DNA of 64,000 bases from Candidatus Nanopelagicaceae bacterium. Lineage in GTDB: Bacteria > Actinomycetota > Actinomycetes > Nanopelagicales > Nanopelagicaceae. The position numbers and the translations under genes were made by a program. Below, one piece after another: positions 19,836 through 33,613 of this stretch. The stretch covers positions 37,470 to 101,469 of the forward strand of contig CANGLK010000001.1 of NCBI GenBank assembly GCA_947454735.1, in the 5' to 3' direction. The notes beneath the pieces were generated by a model. It was given only the letters and a program-made list of their open reading frames with translations, had not been told where the DNA came from and searched no databases. Positions within the stretch are counted from its first letter, which is position 1. Each line of letters opens with the position of its first letter.

Positions 19836-20914
19836 TACTTCACCGCAACGTTCCAGTTGTGAGTATCAGCAATTGTTCCGTGTTGGATTGCAAGCATGTG
19901 ATTGCGAATCTGCATTGTGATTGCGCCAGGCTTTCCATCACCGGTGACCCATGTGCCCATCGCTGACTTTGCTTGACCGACAGGTGAGATAACGGCAGCG
20001 GTTCCGCAAGCGAAGATTTCAGTAATCTCACCTGATTGAACCCCATCGCGCCAATCATCAACCGAGAGCATCACTTCTTCGGTCTTATAACCAAGATCTG
20101 CTGCAACAGAGAGAATAGAGTCGCGAGTAATTCCTGGGAGCAGTGTTCCGGTTAGCTTTGGCGTAATAACTGTTGCATCAGCGCCCTTGCCCTTTACGAA
20201 GTAAAGGTTCATGCCGCCCATCTCTTCAATCCACTTACGCTCTTTTGCATCAATCCATACAACTTGATCGCAGCCTTCAGCAGCTGCTGCTTTCTGTGCG
20301 ATGAGAGATGCTGCGTAATTTCCGCCGCACTTGGCCTCACCTGTTCCACCTTGTGCTGCGCGAACATACTCAGTTGAGATCCAAACAGATACTGGCTTTG
20401 AGGGATCGAAGTATGCACCTGCTGGAGTTGCAATAAGAATGTACTTCGCCTTATTTGATGGGCGCACACCGAGACCGACTTCAGTTGCGATCATAAATGG
20501 ACGAATATAGAGAGACTCGCCTACTTCATTTGGAACCCAACCTGCATCTTGCTTTACAAGTGCATCCACTGTCTCAAGAAAGAGAGCCTCTGGCATCTCA
20601 GGGAGTGCAAGTCGCTTGGCGGAGTTAGCGAAACGTCGTGCATTAGCTTCTGGACGGAATAATGAGATAGATCCATCAGGTTGGCGGTAAGCCTTCATTC
20701 CCTCGAAGATCTCTTGGCCGTAATGGAAAACTGCCGTTGCTGGATCAAGAGTTAAAGGTCCATATGGAACGAGCTCTGGCTCTGACCAACCACTTTCTTG
20801 CGACCAATCACAAACAACCATGTGATCGGTGTAGTACTTACCGAATCCACCTTCAGCAATCAGCGCGTTGCGCTTTTCTACCGGAACGGCGTTGGGATTG
20901 AGTGTGATCTTCAT
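19835..20914 (-). CDS. ilvE: Branched-chain amino acid aminotransferase
   Basis: LFRPEANARRFANSAKRLALPEMP...EEMGGMNLYFVKG...EIFACGTAAVISPVG. Confidence 0.96.
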   Translation of the reverse strand: MKITLNPNAVPVEKRNALIAEGGFGKYYTDHMVVCDWSQESGWSEPELVPYGPLTLDPATAVFHYGQEIFEGMKAYRQPDGSISLFRPEANARRFANSAKRLALPEMPEALFLETVDALVKQDAGWVPNEVGESLYIRPFMIATEVGLGVRPSNKAKYILIATPAGAYFDPSKPVSVWISTEYVRAAQGGTGEAKCGGNYAASLIAQKAAAAEGCDQVVWIDAKERKWIEEMGGMNLYFVKGKGADATVITPKLTGTLLPGITRDSILSVAADLGYKTEEVMLSVDDWRDGVQSGEITEIFACGTAAVISPVGQAKSAMGTWVTGDGKPGAITMQIRNHMLAIQHGTIADTHNWNVAVK

Positions 20915-21955
20915 TTACTTCACCAATGCGACGAGCGCTGCGCCAACCTCAGTAGTACTGCGCTTGGCATCTCCGCGGTTAAGTAGATCCTGAGCTACCG
21001 CCTTTTCCACATCGCGTGCAGCTTCGTTAAGTCCAAGGTGATCGAGCATCATCGCAACAGACATGATTGTCGCAGTTGGATCTGCGATGTTCTTACCTGC
21101 GATATCTGGTGCAGAGCCATGTACTGGCTCGAACATTGAAGGGTACTTGCCTGTTGGATTGATATTGCCTGAAGCAGCAAGACCAATTCCGCCACAGATT
21201 GCCGCCGCGATATCGGTCAAGATATCTCCAAAGAGGTTATCTGTGACAACGACATCGAAGCGCTCTGGGTTTGTCACAAAGAACATTGATGCCGCATCAA
21301 CATGAAGGTAATCAGTTGTGATTGCAGGATATTCCTTAGCAACCTCGTTGAATGTACGAGTCCACAGACCACCCGCGCGTGTAAGAACATTGTTCTTATG
21401 TACAAGCGTCAGCTTCTTGCGCTCACGCTTTGAGGCGCGCTCAAACGCATCGCGAATTACACGCTCTGCACCACGGCGAGTATTAAGTGATTCTTCAGTT
21501 GCAATCTCTGCATCAGTTCCTTCAGCAAGTGTTCCACCGGCGCCAACATAAGGACCTTCTGTACCTTCGCGAACAACGACGAAGTCGATAGGTGCCTTTG
21601 TTGCAAGTGGACCGGTGACGCCAGGCATTAACTTTGCAGGGCGAAGGTTGATGTAGTGATCGAAGGCAAAACGGAGCTTCAAAAGCAATCCGCGCTCGAG
21701 CACACCTGATGGAACTGTTGGATCTCCAACAGCGCCAAGCAGGATTACATCTGCCTTTGCTAGCTCTGCCATGACTGAGTTTGGAAGAACTTCACCAGTG
21801 CGATGCCAGTAACCAGCGCCGAGGTCGTAGTTGGTCTTATTGAAAGTGACGCCGTACTTTGCAGCAACGGAATCAAGAACTTTAAGACCCTCCCCTACAA
21901 CTTCAGTACCGATTCCATCGCCTGGAATGACTGCAAGGTTGAATGACTTGGACAT
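20915..21955 (-). CDS. leuB: 3-isopropylmalate dehydrogenase
   Basis: [21 protein letters not shown]...[39 protein letters not shown]. Confidence 0.93.
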   Translation of the reverse strand: MSKSFNLAVIPGDGIGTEVVGEGLKVLDSVAAKYGVTFNKTNYDLGAGYWHRTGEVLPNSVMAELAKADVILLGAVGDPTVPSGVLERGLLLKLRFAFDHYINLRPAKLMPGVTGPLATKAPIDFVVVREGTEGPYVGAGGTLAEGTDAEIATEESLNTRRGAERVIRDAFERASKRERKKLTLVHKNNVLTRAGGLWTRTFNEVAKEYPAITTDYLHVDAASMFFVTNPERFDVVVTDNLFGDILTDIAAAICGGIGLAASGNINPTGKYPSMFEPVHGSAPDIAGKNIADPTATIMSVAMMLDHLGLNEAARDVEKAVAQDLLNRGDAKRSTTEVGAALVALVK

Positions 21956-21962
21956 ATTTAAA

Positions 21963-24594
<2,632 letters not shown>

Positions 24595-24621
24595 TTAGTC
24601 GTTTCTTCTGAGTTCTAGTTG

Positions 24622-24906
24622 TTAGTTCTGATAATCGGGTTGTGTATCTTTGACTGGCTTCTTCTCTCCATTAACGAGCTCTTCAATGCTGATAACACTA
24701 ATGAGCTTGTCCAATTGAGCGATAACTTGCTCGAGAGAGTGGCCTTCTAGGTTGACCTGGATGACCATCTTCGAAACTTCTGGGTTTGTTGTGGGACCGA
24801 CAACCAAGGTGTCGATGTTGTATGCGCGACGAGCAAAGAGCCCTGAAACACGTGCGAGTACGCCTGGTTCGTTTTCAACGAGAACTTCAAGTGTGTGAAT
24901 AGACAT
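24622..24906 (-). CDS. ilvN: Acetolactate synthase small subunit, short form (94 aa, ACT domain only)
   Basis: HTLEVLVENEPGVLARVSGLFARRAYNIDTLVVGPTTNPEVSKMVIQV, then a short unrelated tail KKPVKDTQPDYQN. Confidence 0.93.
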   Translation of the reverse strand: MSIHTLEVLVENEPGVLARVSGLFARRAYNIDTLVVGPTTNPEVSKMVIQVNLEGHSLEQVIAQLDKLISVISIEELVNGEKKPVKDTQPDYQN

Positions 24907-26672
24907 TAGAGCTCCTGTGAATCCCAGTCAGGCGCAGTAGCGCGGGCGATCATGATTTCATCGTTCGATGTTCCAGCAGCAACCATCGGCCAGACCATCG
25001 CATCGCGATGCACACGGAAATCAACAACAACCGGTTGATCGTTAATAGACATCGCCTTCTCGATAGTTGCATCGAGATCTTCTGGACGTTCGCATGAAAG
25101 TCCCACACAACCCATCGCTTCTGCAAGCATTGGGAAATTTGGAACGCGCTTTGATTCAAGTGAAGTATTTGAGTAACGACCTTCATAGAACAAGGTCTGC
25201 CATTGGCGAACCATTCCGAGGGATTCGTTATTGATAATCGCAACCTTGATAGGAATATTATTAAGAGCACATGTGACAAGCTCTTGATTTGTCATCTGGA
25301 AACATCCATCACCATCAATTGCCCAGACAGTTGAATCAGGTGCGCCAACCTTTGCGCCCATTGCAGCAGGAAGGCCGTAACCCATTGTTCCTGCGCCACC
25401 TGAGTTAAGCCATGTGCGTGGATGTTCGTAAGAGATAAATTGTGATGCCCACATCTGATGCTGGCCAACGCCAGATGTAAAGATGGTGTCAGTGCCAGAG
25501 ATCTGACCGATGCGCTCGATTACCGCCTGTGGTGAGAGTGAACCATCATCAGGAAGTGTGTAACCCACTGGATATGAGCTCTTCAACTTCAAAATCGATG
25601 CATTCCATGGCGTTAAATCAGGATGGTTCTTGGCAAGAGCAGCCTTCAGCGCAGGGATTAACGCAGAGATGGTCTCGCGGAGGTCTCCGATAACAGGAAC
25701 ATCGGCAAATTTATTCTTATTGATCTCTGCAGGGTCGATATCTGCGTGAATTACCTTTGCATTGACTGCAAATGAAGAGAGCTTGCCGGTCACGCGATCA
25801 TCAAAGCGCGCACCTAGGGTGATGAGAAGGTCTGCCTTTTGAAGTGAAGTAACAGCGGCAACACTTCCGTGCATACCTGGCATACCAAGATGCAATGGAT
25901 GTGAATCAGGGAATGCTCCACGTGCCATCAACGTTGTCACAACTGGAGCGCCAAGAAGTTCAACTAATTGTGCAAGCTCTTTAGATGCATTGGCCTTGAT
26001 AACTCCCCCACCAACGTAGAAGACAGGCTTCTTCGATTGCGCAATCAGCGCTGCTGCATCTGCGATTGATTGGTTATCTGGAGTAATACGTGGGTTGTAG
26101 CCGGCGAGTTCAATCTTTGATGGCCAATTGAAAGTTGTCTGCGCTTGAAGCGCATCCTTTGCAATATCGACAAGTACGGGACCTGGACGACCTGTTGTCG
26201 CGATATGGAAAGCCTGTGCGATAGCTCCAGGAATATCTTCTGCTTTTGTAACGAGGAAGTTGTGCTTTGTAAAAGGCATTGTGATGCCGCGAATATCTGC
26301 CTCTTGAAAAGCATCTGTTCCGATTGCAGCCGATGGAACTTGACCCGTAATCGCAACGAGTGGAACAGAGTCCATTCCTGCATCCATCAACGGCGTGACT
26401 AGATTTGTTGCACCAGGACCTGATGTTGCAATACAGACACCTGCGCGACCAGTTACCTGGGCATAGCCAGTTGCAGCATGTCCTGCGCCTTGTTCATGGC
26501 GAACCAAGATGTGGCGAATTGTTGAATCAAAGATCGGATCATAGGCAGGAAGAATGGCGCCGCCGGGCAGACCGAACATCACATCTACATTTGCTGCTTC
26601 AAGGCTTTTCACCAATGAAGTAGCTCCGTTCATTGCTGTGCCGTTCGCTGTTGGAACGTGTTGTGTGGCCAT
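24906..26672 (-). CDS. ilvB: Acetolactate synthase large subunit
   Basis: [20 protein letters not shown]...[34 protein letters not shown]; ThDP motif [12 protein letters not shown]. Confidence 0.97.
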   Translation of the reverse strand: MATQHVPTANGTAMNGATSLVKSLEAANVDVMFGLPGGAILPAYDPIFDSTIRHILVRHEQGAGHAATGYAQVTGRAGVCIATSGPGATNLVTPLMDAGMDSVPLVAITGQVPSAAIGTDAFQEADIRGITMPFTKHNFLVTKAEDIPGAIAQAFHIATTGRPGPVLVDIAKDALQAQTTFNWPSKIELAGYNPRITPDNQSIADAAALIAQSKKPVFYVGGGVIKANASKELAQLVELLGAPVVTTLMARGAFPDSHPLHLGMPGMHGSVAAVTSLQKADLLITLGARFDDRVTGKLSSFAVNAKVIHADIDPAEINKNKFADVPVIGDLRETISALIPALKAALAKNHPDLTPWNASILKLKSSYPVGYTLPDDGSLSPQAVIERIGQISGTDTIFTSGVGQHQMWASQFISYEHPRTWLNSGGAGTMGYGLPAAMGAKVGAPDSTVWAIDGDGCFQMTNQELVTCALNNIPIKVAIINNESLGMVRQWQTLFYEGRYSNTSLESKRVPNFPMLAEAMGCVGLSCERPEDLDATIEKAMSINDQPVVVDFRVHRDAMVWPMVAAGTSNDEIMIARATAPDWDSQEL

Positions 26673-26729
26673 CTTCTTGCTCCTTTCTATCTCGATCGAT
26701 ATTTACAAAAGCTTTGTTAAATGAAAAAA

Positions 26730-26747
26730 CCCTCAGATATCTGAGGG
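26730..26747 (-). terminator. Intrinsic terminator in the ilvB leader (attenuator)
   Basis: Self-complementary CCCTCAGATATCTGAGGG followed on the minus strand by TTTTTT (26724-26729), upstream of the ilvB start. Confidence 0.85.
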
Positions 26748-26770
26748 CGCGCATGCTGTGAGGGCATGCG

Positions 26771-26815
26771 CTATCGAATCACCACCACTGATGAAGAAAC
26801 GATTGTTGAACGCAT
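26771..26815 (-). CDS. ilvB-operon leader peptide MRSTIVSSSVVVIR (14 aa)
   Basis: Minus strand ATG CGT TCA ACA ATC GTT TCT TCA TCA GTG GTG GTG ATT CGA TAG; Val/Ile-rich, followed by competing hairpins and a terminator. Confidence 0.85.
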   Translation of the reverse strand: MRSTIVSSSVVVIR

Positions 26816-26821
26816 GCCCGT

Positions 26822-26851
26822 ATTCTCGCGTAGAGCGAGCGCATGAGTCAA
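26822..26851 (-). promoter_or_regulatory. Putative sigma-A promoter of the ilvB leader (TTGACT-N18-GAGAAT)
   Basis: -35 TTGACT (complement 26846-26851), -10 GAGAAT (complement 26822-26827), ATG 6 nt downstream, suggesting a leaderless leader peptide. Confidence 0.55.
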
Positions 26852-26854
26852 GGG

Positions 26855-26893
26855 TTGAGATGCACGTCTCAATTATTGAAACGTAAGTCTCAT
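26855..26893. promoter_or_regulatory. Two operator-like palindromes TTGARA-N6-TCTCAW, 21 bp apart
   Basis: TTGAGATGCACGTCTCAA (26855-26872) and TTGAAACGTAAGTCTCAT (26876-26893), immediately upstream of the -35. Confidence 0.55.
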
Positions 26894-26934
26894 ATGTTCG
26901 AAGGCTTGCCTTGCGAACCATCAATATTGCGCCC

Positions 26935-28608
26935 CTAGTCGCAGACTGCGCCCTTTGAGGCAGAGCCAACGAGCTTGGAATACTTATGTAGGACTCCGCG
27001 GGAGTACTTATGTGGCAGAGGCTTCCATCCCACCTTGCGAGCTTCAAGCTCTGCTGGCTCGACTAAGAGATCGAGTCGGCGATTAGGGATATCGATGCGA
27101 ACGCGATCGCCATCCTTAATGAATGCAATCGGCCCCCCATCAACGGCCTCAGGTGCAACGTGTCCTACACATAAGCCCGTCGATCCTCCAGAGAAACGTC
27201 CATCGGTGAGAAGGAGGGTGGACTTTCCAAGACCTGCACCCTTGATTGCACCTGTAATCATCAACATCTCGCGCATACCCGGTCCGCCCTTTGGGCCTTC
27301 ATAGCGAATGACGACTACATCGCCTGCCTGAATGGTTCCATTCTCAAGAGCATCCATCGCAGCTTGTTCGCGCTCAAAGACGCGAGCAGGTCCTTCAAAG
27401 GTTTCGATTCCAATCCCCGCTGTCTTACATACAGCGCCATCGGTAGCAAGTGATCCACCGAGAATTGTGATTCCGACATCTGTAGATAGAGGTGAAGAGA
27501 TCGGATGCAAGACGTTGCCATCTGCAAGAGGTGGATTGATATCGGCCAAGTTCTCAGCCATTGTCTTACCTGTCACAGTCATGCAATCACCGTGGAGGTA
27601 ACCGGCATCGAGCAACATGCGTAGGACTACTGGAATTCCGCCGACCTTATCGACATCTGACATAACGTACTTACCGAATGGCTTGAGGTCGCCCAATAGT
27701 GGGACCTTAGAGCCGATGCGGTGGAAATCTTCGAGAGTCAGATCGACATCTGCCTCATGTGCAATTGCAAGTAAGTGCAAGACAGCATTTGTTGAACCAC
27801 CGAGTGCCATAACTGCTGTGATGGCATTTTCAAACGCCTTCTTCGTCAAGATATCGCGAGTGGTAATTCCCTTAGCGATCAAGTTAACAACTGCAGCACC
27901 GGCAGCTTCTGAGTAACCATCGCGACGACGATCGACTGCAGGAGGTGCAGCAGAACCTGGAAGAGAGAGACCAATCGCCTCTCCTACTGTCGCCATTGTG
28001 TTCGCTGTATACATTCCGCCACATGCACCTTCGCCGGGGCAGATTGCCTTCTCAATTTCATCAACGCGCTCTTTGGTAATTAATCCACGGGCACATGCAC
28101 CGACTGCTTCAAAGGCATCGATGATTGTTACATCTTTTCCATCAACCTGACCTGGAAGAGTAGAACCTGCATAGACAAAAACTGCTGCAACATCGATACG
28201 TGCAGCTGCCATCATCATTCCTGGCAATGACTTATCGCAACCTGCAAACATCACCATTCCATCGAGACGCTCTGCCTGCATCACTGTCTCCACTGAATCT
28301 GCGATGACCTCGCGAGAGACAAGCGAGAAGTGCATTCCTTCGTGGCCCATTGAAATTCCATCAGAGACAGAGATAGTTCCGAACTGCATAGGGAATCCAC
28401 CAGCATCGATCACGCCTTTACGTGATGCGGTTGCAAGACGAGCCAATGAGAGGTTGCATGGTGTGATCTCATTCCATGAAGAGACGACGCCAATCTGTGG
28501 CTTTACCCAATCTTCATCACCCATTCCAACTGCGCGGAGCATTCCTCGAGCTGGTGCGCGCTCGAGACCATCGGTTACAAGACCTGAGCGGGGTTTCATC
28601 GTCGACAT
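26935..28608 (-). CDS. ilvD: Dihydroxy-acid dehydratase
   Basis: [26 protein letters not shown]...[23 protein letters not shown]...[19 protein letters not shown]. Confidence 0.97.
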   Translation of the reverse strand: MSTMKPRSGLVTDGLERAPARGMLRAVGMGDEDWVKPQIGVVSSWNEITPCNLSLARLATASRKGVIDAGGFPMQFGTISVSDGISMGHEGMHFSLVSREVIADSVETVMQAERLDGMVMFAGCDKSLPGMMMAAARIDVAAVFVYAGSTLPGQVDGKDVTIIDAFEAVGACARGLITKERVDEIEKAICPGEGACGGMYTANTMATVGEAIGLSLPGSAAPPAVDRRRDGYSEAAGAAVVNLIAKGITTRDILTKKAFENAITAVMALGGSTNAVLHLLAIAHEADVDLTLEDFHRIGSKVPLLGDLKPFGKYVMSDVDKVGGIPVVLRMLLDAGYLHGDCMTVTGKTMAENLADINPPLADGNVLHPISSPLSTDVGITILGGSLATDGAVCKTAGIGIETFEGPARVFEREQAAMDALENGTIQAGDVVVIRYEGPKGGPGMREMLMITGAIKGAGLGKSTLLLTDGRFSGGSTGLCVGHVAPEAVDGGPIAFIKDGDRVRIDIPNRRLDLLVEPAELEARKVGWKPLPHKYSRGVLHKYSKLVGSASKGAVCD

Positions 28609-28737
28609 GCGGTGATTCTATCTCTCATGTCTCAACGTGAGAAGTCGATACGGTTAAGTTAGAATTTCACTATTCAAGATGGATTCTTGATTCGTAACTT
28701 ATATCCGAAGCAGTACCTAACTTATTGGAGATTTTTC

Positions 28738-30222
28738 GTGCCAAACCAAGACCGCGACGCTCAAGGCCACATTAAGGGCCAAGCACCTGATCGCTGGAGA
28801 ACGCTATTCGTAGTTGCGATTTCGCAGCTGATGCTCGTTCTCGATAGCTCAATCATGAACATTGCAATTCCAAAAGCCCAAGTTGCACTCGATATCTCTG
28901 ATGCAAATCGTCAATGGATTATCACCGCATACACACTGGCATTCGGTTCACTTCTTCTTCTCGGCGGTCGCATCGGCGATTACGTCGGCCGTAAGAAGAT
29001 CTTCATCATCGGTCTGCTTGGCTTCGCAGCAGCATCATCCCTTGGTGGCTTTGCTACAAACCAAGGCATGCTCTATGGATCTCGCGCACTTCAAGGTGTT
29101 TTTGGTGCCCTTCTTGCGCCAGCTGCGCTTTCGATTATTTCTCAGACATTTACAGTTCCAGCAGAGCGCGCAAAGGCATTCGGTGTCTTTGGTGCGATCT
29201 CTGGTGGCGGTGCAGCAATCGGGCTCATCGTGGGCGGAACTCTCACCGAGTTCGCATCTTGGCGATGGTGCCTCGGCGTTAACGCACCTATCGCGATCAT
29301 CGCTGGAATTCTTGCACTTAAATTTGTACATGAGTCCAAGGCTGAGGGCGATAACTCATATGACATCCCAGGCGTTATCACGGCAACGCTCGGGCTCTTC
29401 TCGCTTACTTATGGCTTTAATGAAGCCGCTACAAAGGGTTGGTCTTCAACACAGACTATTTCATTCTTCATTGCAGCCGCAGTTCTATTGGTCGCATTCG
29501 TTGTAATCGAGTCAAAGGTTTCAAACCCATTGATGCCACTTCGCGTAATCAAAGATCGTAACCGCGGCGGTTCATATCTCGGCTCGCTCGTAGTAGGTGC
29601 CGGCTTGTTCTCAATGTTCCTCTTCCTTGGTCTCTATCTTCAGAAGATTCTTGGCTTTAGTCCATTGAAGTCAGGTTTTGCATTCTTGCCATTTACAGCA
29701 GGAATCATCATCTTCGCGGGTATCGCATCACAACTTCTACCGAAGTTTGGTCCTAAGCCACTCATGGTTCCTGGACTTGTTGCTGCTGGTATCGGCCTTC
29801 TCTTGCTCACACGCATCACGCCAGAGACTTCATATGCAACACATGTTGTTCCATCACTTCTCATTATGTCGAGCGGTATGGCACTTGTCTTTATCCCGCT
29901 GACATCAACTTCACTTCATGGCATTTCAGGCCATGACACAGGCGTTGCATCTGCGATGGTCAATACTTCACAGCAGATCGGTGGATCACTCGGTACAGCG
30001 CTACTTAATACAGTCGCTGCAACCGCTGCGACTTCCTATGTAGTTGCAAATAAAGTCGCCCAGAGCGATCCAGTTGGAAATGCATTCGCGGCGACGCATG
30101 GATTTACTACTGCATTTAAGTTCAGCGCAGCGCTGCTCTTTACAGGCGCAGTAGTGCTCTTCTTCTTTATCAACATCGGCAAGGATTCACTTGTTGAAAC
30201 TGAAGGCGCAGGAATGCACTAA
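28738..30222 (+). CDS. MFS transporter, DHA2 (EmrB/QacA-like) drug:proton family
   Basis: VVAISQLMLVLDSSIMNIAIPKAQVALDI...GGRIGDYVGRKKIF. GTG start at 28738 with TTGGAG upstream (track start 28687). Confidence 0.9.
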   Translation: MPNQDRDAQGHIKGQAPDRWRTLFVVAISQLMLVLDSSIMNIAIPKAQVALDISDANRQWIITAYTLAFGSLLLLGGRIGDYVGRKKIFIIGLLGFAAASSLGGFATNQGMLYGSRALQGVFGALLAPAALSIISQTFTVPAERAKAFGVFGAISGGGAAIGLIVGGTLTEFASWRWCLGVNAPIAIIAGILALKFVHESKAEGDNSYDIPGVITATLGLFSLTYGFNEAATKGWSSTQTISFFIAAAVLLVAFVVIESKVSNPLMPLRVIKDRNRGGSYLGSLVVGAGLFSMFLFLGLYLQKILGFSPLKSGFAFLPFTAGIIIFAGIASQLLPKFGPKPLMVPGLVAAGIGLLLLTRITPETSYATHVVPSLLIMSSGMALVFIPLTSTSLHGISGHDTGVASAMVNTSQQIGGSLGTALLNTVAATAATSYVVANKVAQSDPVGNAFAATHGFTTAFKFSAALLFTGAVVLFFFINIGKDSLVETEGAGMH

Positions 30223-30233
30223 TAGCTCTAAAT

Positions 30234-30267
30234 AAAAAACCCGCCGATGAATGTCGGCGGGTTTTTT
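30234..30267. terminator. Bidirectional intrinsic terminator between the MFS gene and gatB
   Basis: AAAAAACCCGCCGATGAATGTCGGCGGGTTTTTT, 8-bp stem with A and T tracts. Confidence 0.92.
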
Positions 30268-30278
30268 ATATCTAAAAG

Positions 30279-31778
30279 TTATTGACCTAAGAATTTAAGT
30301 AAGAGCTCACGAACCTTGGCAGCATCTGCCTGGCCCGCAGTCTCCTTCATGACTGCACCGATGAGAGCACCTGCAGCTGGCAGGTGTCCCCCGCGAACTT
30401 TCTCTGCAGTATCAGCTTGAGCTGCACAGACCTTCTCGATTGCAGCCATGAGAGCGCCATCATCGTTAACAACTTTGATACCGCGCTTTGCAACAACTTC
30501 AGAGGGAGTTCCCTCTCCTGCAACGACGCCTTCAACGACTTGGCGAGCCAACTTATCTGTCAGCTCACCTGATGCGACGAGATTAATCAACTCTGCAACA
30601 TGTGCGGGAGTAATTGCGAGTTCATCAATTGCGACACTCTTATCGTTTGCAATTCGTGAGACTTCACCGAGCCACCAAGTGCGAGCCTTCGCTGGATCTG
30701 CACCGAGTAGCACTGTTGCTTCAACGATATCGAGAACATCGGCATTGACCATTGCTGCAAATTCTTTATCCGGAACGGCCCACTGCTTTTGCAAACGCTT
30801 GCGACGAATAGATGGACGCTCAGGCAATTGGGCGCGAAGAGTCTCAATCCATGCAGCTTCTGGCTTTACTGGAACCAAGTCTGGATCTGGGAAGTAACGG
30901 TAATCCTCTGCCTGCTCCTTTGAGCGGCCTGAGCGAGTAAGTCCGGTGTCCTCTTGGAAGTGGCGAGTCTCTTGCTTCACCTTTCCGCCAGTCTCAAGAA
31001 TCTCAGCGTGACGCAACATCTCACCGCGGATTGCTCGTTCGACAGAGCGAAGTGAGTTGACGTTCTTTGTCTCTGAACGCGTTCCGAGTTCAGTTGCATC
31101 TTTGAGCATCAACGACACATTGGCATCACAGCGAAGTGATCCCTGCTCCATCTTTACATCTGATACACCGAGGCCACGAAGAATGTCGCGAAGCTCTGCC
31201 ACATATGCCTTTGCAACTTCAGGTGCGTACTTTCCTGTACCAGGAACAATCTTGGTCACGATCTCAACCAGAGGAATTCCTGCACGGTTGTAATCGAGCA
31301 GTGAGTAATCAGCGCCATGGATGCGACCAGTTGCACCACCTACGTGAAGTGACTTTCCTGTGTCTTCCTCCATGTGTACGCGCTCGATCTCGATGCGGAA
31401 CTGCTTTGGACCTTCATCGGTATCGATCTCAACATCGACATAACCATCGAAACAGATTGGTTCGTCATATTGTGAAATCTGGAAGTTCTTCGGCATATCT
31501 GGATAGAAGTAGTTCTTGCGAGCAAAGCGGCTATATGGCGCAATGCTGCAATTGAGTGCAAGGCCAATTTTGATTGATGACTCAATCGCCTTCTCATTAA
31601 CAACCGGAAGTGCTCCAGGAAGCGCTAAACAGACAGGACATGTCTGAGTATTTGGCTCTGCACCGAAGACTGTTGAACAAGAGCAGAACATCTTTGACTC
31701 TGTGTTGAGTTCTACGTGGACTTCAAGTCCCAAGACTGGGTTGTACTTTTCAATAACCTCGTCGTAGTTCAGCGCCAT
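30279..31778 (-). CDS. gatB: Aspartyl/glutamyl-tRNA(Asn/Gln) amidotransferase subunit B
   Basis: [23 protein letters not shown]...[12 protein letters not shown]. Start MALNYDE at 31778 overlaps the gatA stop. Confidence 0.96.
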   Translation of the reverse strand: MALNYDEVIEKYNPVLGLEVHVELNTESKMFCSCSTVFGAEPNTQTCPVCLALPGALPVVNEKAIESSIKIGLALNCSIAPYSRFARKNYFYPDMPKNFQISQYDEPICFDGYVDVEIDTDEGPKQFRIEIERVHMEEDTGKSLHVGGATGRIHGADYSLLDYNRAGIPLVEIVTKIVPGTGKYAPEVAKAYVAELRDILRGLGVSDVKMEQGSLRCDANVSLMLKDATELGTRSETKNVNSLRSVERAIRGEMLRHAEILETGGKVKQETRHFQEDTGLTRSGRSKEQAEDYRYFPDPDLVPVKPEAAWIETLRAQLPERPSIRRKRLQKQWAVPDKEFAAMVNADVLDIVEATVLLGADPAKARTWWLGEVSRIANDKSVAIDELAITPAHVAELINLVASGELTDKLARQVVEGVVAGEGTPSEVVAKRGIKVVNDDGALMAAIEKVCAAQADTAEKVRGGHLPAAGALIGAVMKETAGQADAAKVRELLLKFLGQ

Positions 31779-33277
31779 TAGTTGGCACCTCCCTTCAAGG
31801 CTGGAGCTTTTGTAATCAGCGTGCCGCCCCATTTGGATGAGAGAGCAGCTTCAAGTGCTGCACCTGCCTGGTAGAGGCGCTGATCCTGCATTGCTGGTGC
31901 CATAATTTGGAAACCAACTGGCAAGTTATCTTCATCTGCAAGTCCTGCAGGAAGTGACATTCCACAGATACCTGCAAGGTTCACCGGAATCGTTGCAACA
32001 TCACCAAGATACATAGCCATTGGGTCATCGACCTTCTCGCCAATCTTGTAAGCAGTAGTTGGTGCAGTTGGTGAGACCAAGACATCGGCTGCTGCAAATG
32101 CCTTCTTGTAATCCTCAATAATGAGGGTACGAATCTTCTGTGCGCTGCCGTAATAAGCATCGTAATAACCAGATGAGAGGGCATAGGTACCAAGGATGAT
32201 GCGGCGCTTTACCTCACGGCCAAAACCAGCATCACGTGTTGCTGCCATCACTGCTTCAGCAGATGCTCCACCTTCATCACCTGTGCGAAGTCCATATCGC
32301 ATCGCATCAAAGCGAGCGAGGTTAGATGAGCACTCTGAAGGTGCGATCAAGTAATAGGCAGCGAGTGCGAATTCAAAGCTTGGGCAATCGACTTCGACGA
32401 TCTCTGCGCCAAGAGATGCAAGGAGATCGAGTGATTCTGTAAAGCGCGTCTGCACGCCCTTCTGATATCCCTCGCCCTGCAATTGCTTGATGACACCAAT
32501 CTTCATTCCCTTAACGTCACCACTCTTTGCAGCAGCAACGACTGAAGGAACAGAAGCGTTGATTGATGTCGCATCCTTTACATCGTGACCTGCGATGATC
32601 TCGTGCAACATCGCGGTATCGAGAACTGTGCGACCGAATGGTCCTGCCTGATCAAGAGAAGATGAGTAAGCAATCAATCCGAAGCGAGAGACTGCTCCAT
32701 AAGTTGGGCGAACTCCGACGATTCCTGTAAGCGCTGCTGGTTGGCGAATCGAACCACCAGTATCTGAACCAATTGCAAGTGGAGCTTCAAAGGCAGAGAC
32801 TGCAGCTGCTGATCCTCCTGATGATCCACCCGGTGTACGAGTGAGATCCCATGGATTAAATGTTGGTCCATAACCACTGTTCTCAGTCGATGAACCCATC
32901 GCGAACTCATCCATATTTGTCTTACCAAGGATGACAACGCCTGCATCTTTCAACTTTGATACAACGGTTGAGTCATATGGAGGCTTCCAGCCCTGCAAAA
33001 TCTTTGATCCGGCAGTTGTTGGAACGCCTTTCTGCGCAAGGACGTCTTTAAGCGCAAGTGGAATTCCAGCAAGTGGTGAAAGTGACTTTCCTGCTGCACG
33101 GTTTGCATCTACAGCAGCCGCTTGCGCAAGTGCACCTTCCTTATCAACGTGAAGAAAAGCTTTGACATCGCCATCGACTGCGGTGATGCGATCAAGGTGT
33201 GATTGTGTGAGCTCTACTGAAGAGACTTCTTTGTTGGCGAGTGAAGTCGCCATCTCTGCGGCTGTCTTAAAGATCAT
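31778..33277 (-). CDS. gatA: Aspartyl/glutamyl-tRNA amidotransferase subunit A
   Basis: [24 protein letters not shown]...[34 protein letters not shown] (amidase signature). Confidence 0.97.
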   Translation of the reverse strand: MIFKTAAEMATSLANKEVSSVELTQSHLDRITAVDGDVKAFLHVDKEGALAQAAAVDANRAAGKSLSPLAGIPLALKDVLAQKGVPTTAGSKILQGWKPPYDSTVVSKLKDAGVVILGKTNMDEFAMGSSTENSGYGPTFNPWDLTRTPGGSSGGSAAAVSAFEAPLAIGSDTGGSIRQPAALTGIVGVRPTYGAVSRFGLIAYSSSLDQAGPFGRTVLDTAMLHEIIAGHDVKDATSINASVPSVVAAAKSGDVKGMKIGVIKQLQGEGYQKGVQTRFTESLDLLASLGAEIVEVDCPSFEFALAAYYLIAPSECSSNLARFDAMRYGLRTGDEGGASAEAVMAATRDAGFGREVKRRIILGTYALSSGYYDAYYGSAQKIRTLIIEDYKKAFAAADVLVSPTAPTTAYKIGEKVDDPMAMYLGDVATIPVNLAGICGMSLPAGLADEDNLPVGFQIMAPAMQDQRLYQAGAALEAALSSKWGGTLITKAPALKGGAN

Positions 33278-33280
33278 GGC

Positions 33281-33577
33281 TTACTCCTCTCCCAAAATCT
33301 GTGGAACGCGGAAACGCTGCTCTTCCTGTGCAGGTGCGCCTGAGAGAGCATCTGCTGGAGAGAGGCTTGGGAGTACAACGTCAGGACGTGCAATATTTTC
33401 AAGTGGCTGTGGGTGGGATGTTGCCTTCACGCCATCGAGGTTGAGCTCTTGTACTCGAGCTACCGCATCAAGGATTGTGCCGAACTGTGAAGAGAGTTCT
33501 ACGAGTTCTTCCTCGGTCATCTCGATTCGTGCTAACCCTGCCAACTTTGCGACTTCATCGCGAGAGAGTGTGCTCAT
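33281..33577 (-). CDS. gatC: Aspartyl/glutamyl-tRNA amidotransferase subunit C
   Basis: LSRDEVAKLAGLARIEMTEEELVELSSQFGTIL. Confidence 0.95.
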   Translation of the reverse strand: MSTLSRDEVAKLAGLARIEMTEEELVELSSQFGTILDAVARVQELNLDGVKATSHPQPLENIARPDVVLPSLSPADALSGAPAQEEQRFRVPQILGEE

Positions 33578-33613
33578 GCACGCAGTCTATAAAATTAGGG
33601 TCAAATAACCGAA

